20,914 nucleotides of DNA from positions 1 to 20,914 of the forward strand of contig JBFWNZ010000023.1 of NCBI GenBank assembly GCA_050250795.1, given 5' to 3'. Origin of the DNA: JBFWNZ01 sp050250795. Its GTDB lineage: Bacteria > Pseudomonadota > Alphaproteobacteria > UBA8366. Under the pieces are notes generated by a model. That model did not search any database. It was not told the DNA's origin and saw nothing but the letters and a program-made list of their open reading frames with translations. A program made the translations under genes and the position numbers. Below, in pieces: positions 14,432 to 20,914 of this stretch (position 1 is its first letter; each line of letters opens with the position of its first letter).

Positions 14432-15655
14432 ATGACTGTCACCATCGACGACATCCGGGCAGCGGCCAAGGTTATCGAGGGCCAGGTTCTGCGGACGCCG
14501 ACGGTCAAGTCCGCCCCGATTTCCGCCCTCACCGGCGCCGAGGTCTATCTCAAGCTTGAGACGATGCAGCGGACCGGCTCGTTCAAGGAACGAGGCGCTC
14601 TGGTCAAGCTGTCCAGCCTCGACGACGACGCGCGCAAGAACGGCGTCATCGCCGTCTCGGCCGGCAACCATGCGCAGGGCCTCGCCCATTTCGCGACGCA
14701 ACTCGGCATTCCGGCCACCATCGTGATGCCCAAAGGCACGCCGTTCAGCAAGGTCCGGCGCACGGAAGGGTTCGGCGCCAAGGTGATTCTCGAAGGCGAG
14801 ACCGTCCATGAATCGATGCCCTTCGCCGACAAGCTGGCGACCGAAGAAGGGCTGACCTTCATCCATCCCTTCGACGACGAGAAGATCGTCGCCGGACAGG
14901 GCACCGTCGGCCTGGAGATGCTGGAGGCGGTTCCCGAACTCGATACCATCGTCGTGCCGATCGGCGGCGGCGGCCTGATCGCGGGGATTGCCACCGCCGC
15001 CAAGGCGATCAACAAGCGGATCGAAATCGTCGGCGTCCAGGCCGAGCTTTATCCATCGATGTACCAGGCAATTCACAGCCTGGAATCGACCTCCGGCGGC
15101 AGCACGCTTGCCGAAGGCATCGCCGTCAAGACGCCGGGCGCGATCACCCGGCCCATTGTCGAAAAGCTGGTGGACGAGATCATGCTTGCCAGCGAACTGG
15201 CGCTGGAAAGCGCGGTCGAGACGATGCTCGACGAGGCGAAGCTGGTGGTCGAGGGCGCGGGCGCCGCGCCGCTCGCCGCGCTGATCGAGAATCAGGACCG
15301 CTTCGTCGGCCGCAAGGTGGGGCTGGTGGTCAGCGGCAGCAGCATCGATCCGCGCCTGCTGGCCGCCGTGCTGATGCGCGGCATGATGCGCGAAGGCCGT
15401 CTGTTGCGCCTGCGAATCGAGCTCAGCGATCAGCCGGGTGCGCTGGCCAAGGTCTCGAAGCATATCGGCGAGACCGGCGCGAACATCGTCGAAATCTATC
15501 ACCAGCGCATGTTCTACGACGTACCGGTGAAGATGGCGGAGCTGGATGCCGTGGTGGAAACCCGCGATCCCGCGCATGGCCGCGAGGTCGTGACGCGCCT
15601 CAAAGCAGCCGGTTTTCCCACCCGGCTGCTCGGCCTCACCTCCTACAGCGATTGA
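14432..15655 (+). CDS. Threonine ammonia-lyase (threonine dehydratase) with C-terminal ACT domain
   Basis: PLP enzyme of 407 residues converting threonine (or serine) to 2-oxobutyrate (or pyruvate) and ammonia. The Schiff-base Lys52 lies in TGSFKERGA, SAGNHAQG at 76-83 binds the substrate, and the tetraglycine loop GGGG (178-181) binds the PLP phosphate. A single ACT-like domain starts at about 325 (LRLRIELSDQPGALAKVSKHIGETGANIVEI) and suggests allosteric control. This layout, near 400 residues, fits the short IlvA/TdcB-with-ACT type rather than the 500-residue biosynthetic IlvA with two regulatory modules. ATG 14432 has AGAGGA nine bases upstream; a TTG at 14423 would add three residues. It appears to be transcribed alone. 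Confidence 0.92.
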   Translation: MTVTIDDIRAAAKVIEGQVLRTPTVKSAPISALTGAEVYLKLETMQRTGSFKERGALVKLSSLDDDARKNGVIAVSAGNHAQGLAHFATQLGIPATIVMPKGTPFSKVRRTEGFGAKVILEGETVHESMPFADKLATEEGLTFIHPFDDEKIVAGQGTVGLEMLEAVPELDTIVVPIGGGGLIAGIATAAKAINKRIEIVGVQAELYPSMYQAIHSLESTSGGSTLAEGIAVKTPGAITRPIVEKLVDEIMLASELALESAVETMLDEAKLVVEGAGAAPLAALIENQDRFVGRKVGLVVSGSSIDPRLLAAVLMRGMMREGRLLRLRIELSDQPGALAKVSKHIGETGANIVEIYHQRMFYDVPVKMAELDAVVETRDPAHGREVVTRLKAAGFPTRLLGLTSYSD

Positions 15656-15694
15656 GTCGCACTACGCCATAACGTTGAAATCGCCGCCTGTTCT

Positions 15695-15722
15695 CCGATC
15701 CGCGGTGGACTCAGCGGATCGG
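15695..15722. terminator. Perfect hairpin between threonine ammonia-lyase and motA
   Basis: A 9-bp perfect stem (CCGATCCGC 15695-15703, GCGGATCGG 15714-15722) with a ten-base loop, 40 bases after the ammonia-lyase stop and 45 before motA. There is no T-run after it, so it is either a weak or Rho-assisted terminator or an operator-like palindrome for the motility operon. Confidence 0.45.
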
Positions 15723-15766
15723 TTCCGGATATTGGTAGGCCTTCGTTCGGGGGTTGGGACGGGCGC

Positions 15767-16627
15767 ATGTTCGCCATCATCGGTGTCGTCGTCGTTATTG
15801 CCTGCGTGCTCGGCAGCTATGTCGCTATGGGCGGGCATATCGACGTCCTGATCCAGCCCTTCGAACTCGTGATCATCGGCGGTTCCGGCCTCGGCGCCTT
15901 CCTCATCGCCAATTCCAAGGAGATCATTTTCAAGAGTTTCGGCGCCATCGGCGCCATCCTGAAGGGGCCGCGCTACAAGAAGGCCGACTATCAGGAACTC
16001 CTGATGCTGCTCTACCAGACCTTTCGTCTGGCAAAGACGAAGGGCATGCTGGCGCTCGAAGCGCATGTCGAAAACCCTGAGGAGAGCCTCCTCTTTCAGC
16101 AATTCCCCGGCGTTCTGCGCGACCACCACACGATGGACTTTCTCTGCGACTATCTCCGGCTTCTGACCCTCGGCACGGACAATCCGCATGAGGTTGAGGG
16201 CCTGATGGACCAGGAGCTTGAGGCGCACCATCATCACGAGTTGCACGTCGCCCACGCCATCAAGGAACTGGCCGAGAGCTTTCCCGGATTGGGCATCGTT
16301 GCGGCGGTCCTTGGCGTCATCAAGACCATGGGCGCGATCACCGAGCCCCCCGAGGTGCTGGGCGGCCTGATCGCGGCAGCTCTCGTCGGAACCTTCCTCG
16401 GCATCCTGCTCTGCTACGGCTTCGTCGGCCCCATGGCCACGGCGGTGAAGTCCATCCGCGACGAGGAGCATGCCTATCTCGTGACGATCAAGCAGGGGGT
16501 CATCGCGCATCTTCAGGGCTATGCGCCGGTGGTCTCCGTGGAGTTTGCGCGCAAGAGCGTGCCCCATGGCGTCCGGCCGACCTTCAAGGAGGTCGAGGAC
16601 GGTACCGGCGAACTGGCGCCGATCTAG
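15767..16627 (+). CDS. motA: Flagellar motor stator protein MotA
   Basis: Inner-membrane stator protein of 286 residues that with MotB conducts protons (or sodium) and drives flagellar rotation. Membrane segments are seen at about 3-21, 33-49, 171-190 and 200-222. The key residues keep their E. coli numbers: Pro173 (SFPGLGIV), Pro222 (GFVGPMA) and Glu98 (MLALEAH), with Lys at position 90 in place of Arg90. The cytoplasmic loop carries an unusual His cluster (EAHHHHELH, about 152-160). The ATG at 15767 has only a weak GGGACGG-type site upstream. It is the first gene of a motA-motB-motB operon, 42 bases before the first motB. Confidence 0.95.
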   Translation: MFAIIGVVVVIACVLGSYVAMGGHIDVLIQPFELVIIGGSGLGAFLIANSKEIIFKSFGAIGAILKGPRYKKADYQELLMLLYQTFRLAKTKGMLALEAHVENPEESLLFQQFPGVLRDHHTMDFLCDYLRLLTLGTDNPHEVEGLMDQELEAHHHHELHVAHAIKELAESFPGLGIVAAVLGVIKTMGAITEPPEVLGGLIAAALVGTFLGILLCYGFVGPMATAVKSIRDEEHAYLVTIKQGVIAHLQGYAPVVSVEFARKSVPHGVRPTFKEVEDGTGELAPI

Positions 16628-16669
16628 TCCGTCGAACGCGGCGGAGCCTGTTAACGGACGGCTGGGTGC

Positions 16670-17587
16670 ATGGCCGAGGAACAGACGCTCGAACCGATCA
16701 TCATCAAGCGCAAGGTCCGGCTTCCCGCCGAACCGCATGGCGGCGCGTGGAAGGTCGCCTATGCCGACTTCGTGACGGCGATGATGGCGTTCTTCCTGTT
16801 GCTCTGGCTCCTGAACGTCACGACCGAAAGCACGAAGCTCGGCATCTCCGACTACTTCGAGCCCGAGGGCGCTTCCGACAAGCAGACGGGCAGCGGCGGC
16901 GTCCTGAACGGGCTTGCGCTTGCCGCAGATGGTGCGCTGCGCTCGGCGGGGTCCCCGCCCAGCGTCACGGTTTCCATTCCCACCTTCGGCGGCGAAACGA
17001 GCGGCGAGAAGCTGGGCGACAACATCAAGATCGAAAGCGAAACCAAGGCTGACTCCGCATTCGCTCCCCGTATTCCCGACCCAGAAGACGAGGAGATGAA
17101 GCAGTTCGCCGAGACCCAGGAAAAGCTGCAACAGGCGTTGCAGGACATGCCGGATTCGAACACGCTGCAAGACAGCCTGATGATCGACATCACGGCGGAA
17201 GGTCTGCGCATCCAGATCGTCGATCAGGACAAGCTGTCGATGTTCCGGCCCAATTCGGCACAGCTCGAGGATCATGCGAAGCGGTTGATGGCGATGGTGA
17301 CCAACATTATCCAGCGCCTGCCGAACAAGGTCGCGGTTACCGGGCACACCGATTCCGGCGGCAACCCCCGGCGCGATTACTCCAACTGGGAACTGTCGGC
17401 GGACCGTGCCGATACCGCCCGCGCGGAACTCGTCCGCTTCGGACTGCAACCCGACCGCATCGCACGGGTCAGCGGACGTGCGGATCGCGAACCCTTCGAC
17501 CGCCGCAATCCGGACTCGCCGCGCAACCGCCGGATCAGCATCGTCCTCCTCAAGGACAACCTCGCCCGCGGCGGCGGGGCCGGCTGA
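16670..17587 (+). CDS. motB: Flagellar motor stator protein MotB, first copy
   Basis: Stator protein of 305 residues with a short cytoplasmic N-terminus and one membrane helix. HGGAWKVAYADFVTAMMAFF (23-42) carries the ion-binding Asp33, equal to E. coli Asp32. A plug/linker region follows, then an OmpA-like peptidoglycan-binding domain with GHTD (225-228, Asp228), NWELSADRADTAR, QPDRI and SPRNRRISIVLL. All features of a working MotB are present, including the peptidoglycan-contacting Asp and Arg of OmpA domains. It lies 42 bases after motA; the second motB begins nine bases after its stop. Confidence 0.94.
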   Translation: MAEEQTLEPIIIKRKVRLPAEPHGGAWKVAYADFVTAMMAFFLLLWLLNVTTESTKLGISDYFEPEGASDKQTGSGGVLNGLALAADGALRSAGSPPSVTVSIPTFGGETSGEKLGDNIKIESETKADSAFAPRIPDPEDEEMKQFAETQEKLQQALQDMPDSNTLQDSLMIDITAEGLRIQIVDQDKLSMFRPNSAQLEDHAKRLMAMVTNIIQRLPNKVAVTGHTDSGGNPRRDYSNWELSADRADTARAELVRFGLQPDRIARVSGRADREPFDRRNPDSPRNRRISIVLLKDNLARGGGAG

Positions 17588-17596
17588 GGCGACGGC

Positions 17597-18529
17597 ATGG
17601 CACTCGAGGATCAGGACGGCGACAGCCGCGAAGTCATCGTCAAGCGGATCGCGATTCCCGCCGACAGTTCGCATGGCGGCGCCTGGAAGGTCGCCTATGC
17701 CGACTTCGTGACCGCCATGATGGCCTTCTTCCTACTGCTCTGGCTGCTCAACGCCACGACCGAGGATCAGAAGGAAGGGATTTCGAACTATTTCGAGCCG
17801 GTCGGAGCCATCAAGGGGTCGACCGGCAGCGGGGGCATGTTCGGCGGCATTTCGGCGACCGATCCAGGTCCGATCGACCGCCCCGGCCAGACCGTCGCGG
17901 CCCAGGCATCGGCCCGTCCCGCCGAGGCGCAGGACGCGTCGATCAACGAAAAGACCGGCGAGCCGACACCGGTCAGGGAGGTCGAGGAAGACGGCTCGGA
18001 GAAAGAGCGGCAGGACGCGGCGTTCCAGGCCGCTCAAGCCGCGATGGAACAGGCGCTGAAGCAGATTCCCGAGCTTCAGGATCTGCGGGACTCGGTCATC
18101 ATCGAGATCACCGAGGACGGGCTGCGCATCGTCCTTATGGATCAGGAGAAGAAGCCGATGTTCGAAACCGGCAGCGGCCGGCTCAACGATGCCGGGCGCC
18201 GGCTGATGCAGTTGGTCGCGGATGTCGCGCAACGCCTGCCGAACAAGGTTTCCATTACCGGCCATACCAGCCTTGCCGGTGTCGAAATCCCGCGGCGCGG
18301 CTCGGATTGGGCCTTGTCGCTCGACCGTGCCAACGCGGCGCGACGCTTTCTCGTGGAGAACGGAATATCCGAACGCCGCATTGAGACGGTCGACGGAAAG
18401 GCCGATACGGAACTTCTGGTTCCCCAGGAAGCGGCCGCGCCGCGCAACCGCCGGATCGAAATCGTGCTTCTGCGGCCGAAGGCCGCAAAGGACGCCGCCG
18501 TGCCGGCCCCCCGCATCATCGGCCGCTGA
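17597..18529 (+). CDS. MotB paralogue, second tandem copy
   Basis: Protein of 310 residues, clearly a tandem duplicate of the preceding MotB. A 27-residue stretch over the membrane helix is identical in both proteins (residues 26-52 here, 23-49 there), including Asp36, the proton-site aspartate. The linker is different: rich in Ala, Pro, Glu and Gln, with a coiled-coil-like part (about 135-158). The OmpA-like domain has departed from consensus: GHTD has become GHTS (Ser225), the QPDRI Asp has become Glu259 (SERRI), and an RRG insertion precedes SDWALSLDRANAARR. The final PRNRRIEIVLL is kept. It may form a mixed stator with the first MotB, or a second stator whose anchoring to the wall differs. 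The nine-base gap shows co-transcription. Confidence 0.9.
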   Translation: MALEDQDGDSREVIVKRIAIPADSSHGGAWKVAYADFVTAMMAFFLLLWLLNATTEDQKEGISNYFEPVGAIKGSTGSGGMFGGISATDPGPIDRPGQTVAAQASARPAEAQDASINEKTGEPTPVREVEEDGSEKERQDAAFQAAQAAMEQALKQIPELQDLRDSVIIEITEDGLRIVLMDQEKKPMFETGSGRLNDAGRRLMQLVADVAQRLPNKVSITGHTSLAGVEIPRRGSDWALSLDRANAARRFLVENGISERRIETVDGKADTELLVPQEAAAPRNRRIEIVLLRPKAAKDAAVPAPRIIGR

Positions 18530-18601
18530 CGCTTGCGGATTGCCCTCCGCGCCCCAATCTAACCGCCGTCGCCAACCCCTCTTCATTCCGGAGGATCGAG
18601 G

Positions 18602-19102
18602 GTGCCCATCAATCTGCCCGACCGCGCCGACGCACCCTTTACCTGGGAGGCAACGCCGCCGGATCCGCTGACCCGTCCGGAATACTATCGCGGCGTGCTG
18701 TCCCGGCGCATCCTGGCGTTTCTCGTCGACATGGCCCTGCTGACCGCGGTCATGGCCGTTCTGTGGACCTTCAACCTGCTGACCTTCGGCCTCTTGTCGT
18801 TCGTCGTCGGACTGCTCTGGCCCGCGATCATCGTCGCTTATGCCGCTTGGCGCATCGGCGGCGAGGATCGCGCCACCTATGGCATGCGGCTGTTCGGCCT
18901 GCAGGTTCGAAGCTGGAACGGCCGCCCGGCATCCATCCTTCAGGCCGCCATCATGGCCATCGTGTTCCTCGTCACCGTTCCGGCAACCAGCGGTCTCGTC
19001 CTCCTGGTCGCGCTGTTCGCCGACCGGCGTCGCTGTCTGCACGACATGCTGGCCGGCGTCATCGTGGTCAACACCGCCGGGGACAAGCAGCCGGAGCGTT
19101 GA
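18602..19102 (+). CDS. RDD family membrane protein
   Basis: Membrane protein of 166 residues. The RDD-domain signature is present: RRILAFLVDMALL (Arg and Asp of the first helix), a second helix pair (LLSFVVGLLWPAIIVAYAAW), then GMRLFGLQVRSWNG and a last helix (IMAIVFLVTVPATSGLVLLVALF) followed by DRRRCLHDMLAGVIVV, the third conserved Asp region. The family is of unknown or transport-related function. The start is GTG 18602, with GGAGG seven bases upstream. It lies 72 bases after the second motB and 73 before the Bpt gene; whether it shares their transcript is unclear. I see no terminator in either gap. Confidence 0.88.
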   Translation: MPINLPDRADAPFTWEATPPDPLTRPEYYRGVLSRRILAFLVDMALLTAVMAVLWTFNLLTFGLLSFVVGLLWPAIIVAYAAWRIGGEDRATYGMRLFGLQVRSWNGRPASILQAAIMAIVFLVTVPATSGLVLLVALFADRRRCLHDMLAGVIVVNTAGDKQPER

Positions 19103-19175
19103 AGCCTCTCGGCTGCGTTGCGTCGCGACGCCGCCTGCGACATCATTCTTCGGCAATGCCGAGACCGAAGACGCC

Positions 19176-19943
19176 ATGACGACCCAAAGCCTGCCCAGGG
19201 TGCTGACCTTCTATCGCTCCGGCCCGATGCCCTGCCCTTATGTTCCGGGGCGTATCGAACAGCAGCTTTTCACCGAGTTGTCCGGCCCGATGGCCCAGGA
19301 CGATTTCGACCGGCTCTCGCAGGGCGGATTCCGCCGCAGCCATCACATCGTCTACCGGCCCGCCTGCCCGACCTGCCGCGCCTGTCTGCCGGTTCGGGTG
19401 GACGCGTCCCGTTTCGCATCCGGCCGGGCATGGCGGCGTATCCTGAACGCCAATGCCGATCTGCGGCCCCACGATGTCGGCAAGCGAGTCGACGACGAGC
19501 AATTCGCCTTGTTCCGCCGCTACGTCACCGCGCGCCACACCGATGGCGACATGGCGCGGATGAACCGGCGCGACTACGCCGCAATGGTCCTGTCGAGCCC
19601 GGTTCAGACCCATGTGCTGGAATTCAGGGATGCCGACGGGCGGCTTTGGGCTGCCTGCCTTGTCGACCGGATGCAGGACGGCTATTCGGCCGTCTACAGC
19701 TTCTTCGAGCCCGACGCGGTCCGGCGCAGCCTCGGCAGCCTGATCGTCCTCACCCTTATCGAACGCGCCCGCCGGAACGGCCTGCCCTACGTCTATCTGG
19801 GATTCTGGATACCTGACAGCCCGAAGATGGCCTACAAGCGCCGCTTCCAGCCGCTGGAGGCGTTCGGACCGCATGGCTGGCATCCGATGGATGACGGAAC
19901 CGGAGCGGCCCTCCCGATTGCCGGAACGAACGGGCTGATTTAA
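19176..19943 (+). CDS. bpt: Leucyl/arginyl-tRNA-protein transferase of the Bpt/Ate type
   Basis: This cytoplasmic enzyme of 255 residues adds a Leu (or Arg) residue to proteins with N-terminal acidic residues, marking them for ClpS/ClpAP. The N-terminus has PCPYVPGRIEQQLFTEL, then GFRRSHHIVYRPACPTCRACLPVRV with a Cys cluster (CPTCRAC), as in bacterial Bpt. The C-terminal acyltransferase (GNAT-like) part shows LIVLTLIERARRNGLPYVYLGFWI and SPKMAYKRRFQPLE. A frame open to 18840 runs back into the RDD gene in another frame; ATG 19176 places the PCPYVPG motif at the expected distance. The ribosome-binding site is weak. Confidence 0.9.
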   Translation: MTTQSLPRVLTFYRSGPMPCPYVPGRIEQQLFTELSGPMAQDDFDRLSQGGFRRSHHIVYRPACPTCRACLPVRVDASRFASGRAWRRILNANADLRPHDVGKRVDDEQFALFRRYVTARHTDGDMARMNRRDYAAMVLSSPVQTHVLEFRDADGRLWAACLVDRMQDGYSAVYSFFEPDAVRRSLGSLIVLTLIERARRNGLPYVYLGFWIPDSPKMAYKRRFQPLEAFGPHGWHPMDDGTGAALPIAGTNGLI

Positions 19944-19988
19944 CGTCCGGCCAACACGCGCAAGCAAAGCGCTGGGGAGGAGAATCCA

Positions 19989-20914
19989 ATGCAACGTCGC
20001 GATTTCATGTCGGGCGCCGCCGGTCTGGTGGTCGGTGCCGGTGCCACCTATGCCGTGATGCGCAACAAGGCGCCGGAAACGCCTGCTCCCACAGCGCCCG
20101 CCGCCACCGCGCCGCAGCAGCCCGCGGCCCCAGCCGTCGCCAAGGGCATCCGCGAACTGAAGATGGTGACGTCCTGGCCCAAGAATTTCCCCGGCCTGGG
20201 TACGGCGGCCGTTCGGGTTGCCGACCGGATTTCGGCGATGACCGAGGGTAAGTTCCGGATCACGGTCTATGGCGGCGGCGAGATCGTACCGCCCCTGAAA
20301 TGCATGGATGCCGTGCAGGAAGGGACCGCCGACCTCTATCATTCGGCGGACTACTACTATCAGGGAAAATCCAAGGCATTCAATTACTTCACCGCCGTTC
20401 CGCTCGGCCTTACCGCCGACGAGATCAATGCCTGGATCCGCCATGGCGGCGGACAGGCGCTGTGGGACGAACTGTCGGCGCAATTCGGCGTGAAGCCGCT
20501 TCTCTGCGGCAATACCGGCGTGCAGATGGGCGGCTGGTTCACCAAGGAACTGACCAGCGTCGAGGACTTCAAGGGCCTCAAGATGCGCATGCCGGGCCTG
20601 GGCGGCGCGGTCATCGCCAAGCTGGGCGGGACAACCGTCACGCTGCCGGCCAGCGACATCTTCCAGGCGCTGCAATCGGGCACCATCGACGCCACCGAAT
20701 GGGTCGGCCCGTGGAACGACCTCGCCCTCGGCCTCTATAAGGTGGCCAAGTTCTACTACTATCCCGGCTTCCACGAGCCCGGTTCGGCCCTGTCCTTCGG
20801 CGTCAGCCTCAGGCTTTGGGAATCGCTTTCGGTATCCGAGAAGGCGAGCTTCACCGCCGCGGCCGGTGCGGTGAACGGCATCTCGCTGGCAGAGTTCGAC
20901 GCGTACAACGCGAT
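19989..20914 (+). CDS. TRAP transporter substrate-binding protein, DctP/TakP-like (3' end beyond the window)
   Basis: The frame runs from ATG 19989, preceded by GGAGGAG, to the window end, giving 308 residues; the family usually has about 360, so some 50 are missing. The N-terminus MQRRDFMSGAAGLVVGAGAT is a twin-arginine signal. A Pro/Ala-rich linker (about 27-50) follows before the mature domain begins at KMVTSWPKNFPG. Features of the TakP branch are YGGGEIVPPLKCMDAV, KGLKMRMPGLGG with the carboxylate-binding Arg at 200, ATEWVGPWND (Glu237, Trp238) and YYYPGFHEPG. It should deliver a 2-oxo acid or another carboxylate to a DctQM permease, probably encoded just downstream. No terminator or promoter is evident in the 45-base gap before it. 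Confidence 0.9.
   Translation, partial: MQRRDFMSGAAGLVVGAGATYAVMRNKAPETPAPTAPAATAPQQPAAPAVAKGIRELKMVTSWPKNFPGLGTAAVRVADRISAMTEGKFRITVYGGGEIVPPLKCMDAVQEGTADLYHSADYYYQGKSKAFNYFTAVPLGLTADEINAWIRHGGGQALWDELSAQFGVKPLLCGNTGVQMGGWFTKELTSVEDFKGLKMRMPGLGGAVIAKLGGTTVTLPASDIFQALQSGTIDATEWVGPWNDLALGLYKVAKFYYYPGFHEPGSALSFGVSLRLWESLSVSEKASFTAAAGAVNGISLAEFDAYNA

Noticed and set aside
15662..17674. 670-codon minus-strand frame opposite motA and motB
   Set aside because: Antisense to highly conserved stator genes; no domain seen.
19107..19164. Inverted repeat TCTCGGC...GCCGAGA and the palindrome CGTCGCGACG between the RDD and bpt genes
   Set aside because: Short arms with a large loop in GC-rich DNA and no T-run; not distinguishable from chance.
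1..20914. CRISPR array, insertion sequence, prophage, defence system, tRNA or rRNA genes
   Set aside because: None was seen: there is no regularly spaced repeat, no transposase or integrase motif, and no tRNA-like cloverleaf was noticed by eye; a tRNAscan or CRISPR-finder run could confirm this.

Overview
The window is a 20.9 kb piece of GC-rich bacterial DNA, densely coded, with strong G/C preference at third codon positions and many ATGA-type or abutting gene junctions. A long-form MotA followed by MotB, a bacterial leucyl/arginyl-protein transferase (Bpt), a threonine ammonia-lyase with an ACT domain, a TakP-like TRAP receptor and REP-like palindromes of the CTCATCCT...AGGATGAG kind together suggest a motile alphaproteobacterium, perhaps of the Rhodospirillales. 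That is an inference from gene content; no rRNA or tRNA gene was seen that would settle it.

Region 1 (1-7886, plus strand) is a CoA-thioester catabolic cluster: the tail of a CaiB/BaiF CoA-transferase, an acyl-CoA synthetase, an enoyl-CoA hydratase, an SDR dehydrogenase, an acyl-CoA dehydrogenase, a PaaI-type thioesterase, a pair of inverted REP-like hairpins, a second CaiB/BaiF protein resembling the 2-methylacyl-CoA racemase branch, a quinone-oxidoreductase-like MDR protein and a MaoC hydratase. Together they provide activation, dehydrogenation, hydration by two fold types, 3-hydroxyacyl oxidation and thioester release. This is a complete beta-oxidation set except for a thiolase, probably for a branched or cyclic acid.

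Region 2 (7906-9869) holds an exported double-rhodanese protein on the minus strand that has no cysteine at all, and a divergent MarR regulator followed by a DUF1398 protein.

Region 3 (9876-13501) contains a minus-strand operon (flavin reductase, crotonase, FMN-dependent 2-hydroxyacid dehydrogenase) divergent from a PRISE-type (progesterone 5-beta-reductase/iridoid synthase-like) enone reductase. These look like a second catabolic module that could act on an oxygenated cyclic substrate.

Region 4 (13509-15655) has a strong hairpin between convergent genes, a minus-strand protein with an EthD-like N-terminus, and a plus-strand threonine ammonia-lyase. Region 5 (15767-18529) is a stator operon with one motA and two tandem motB genes. 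Region 6 (18602-20914) has an RDD membrane protein, Bpt, and the 5' part of a Tat-exported TRAP solute receptor that runs off the window. The points most worth a second look are the double motB, the cysteine-free rhodanese, the PRISE/flavin module and the covarying REP pair. I did not find a clearly novel defence or mobile system.
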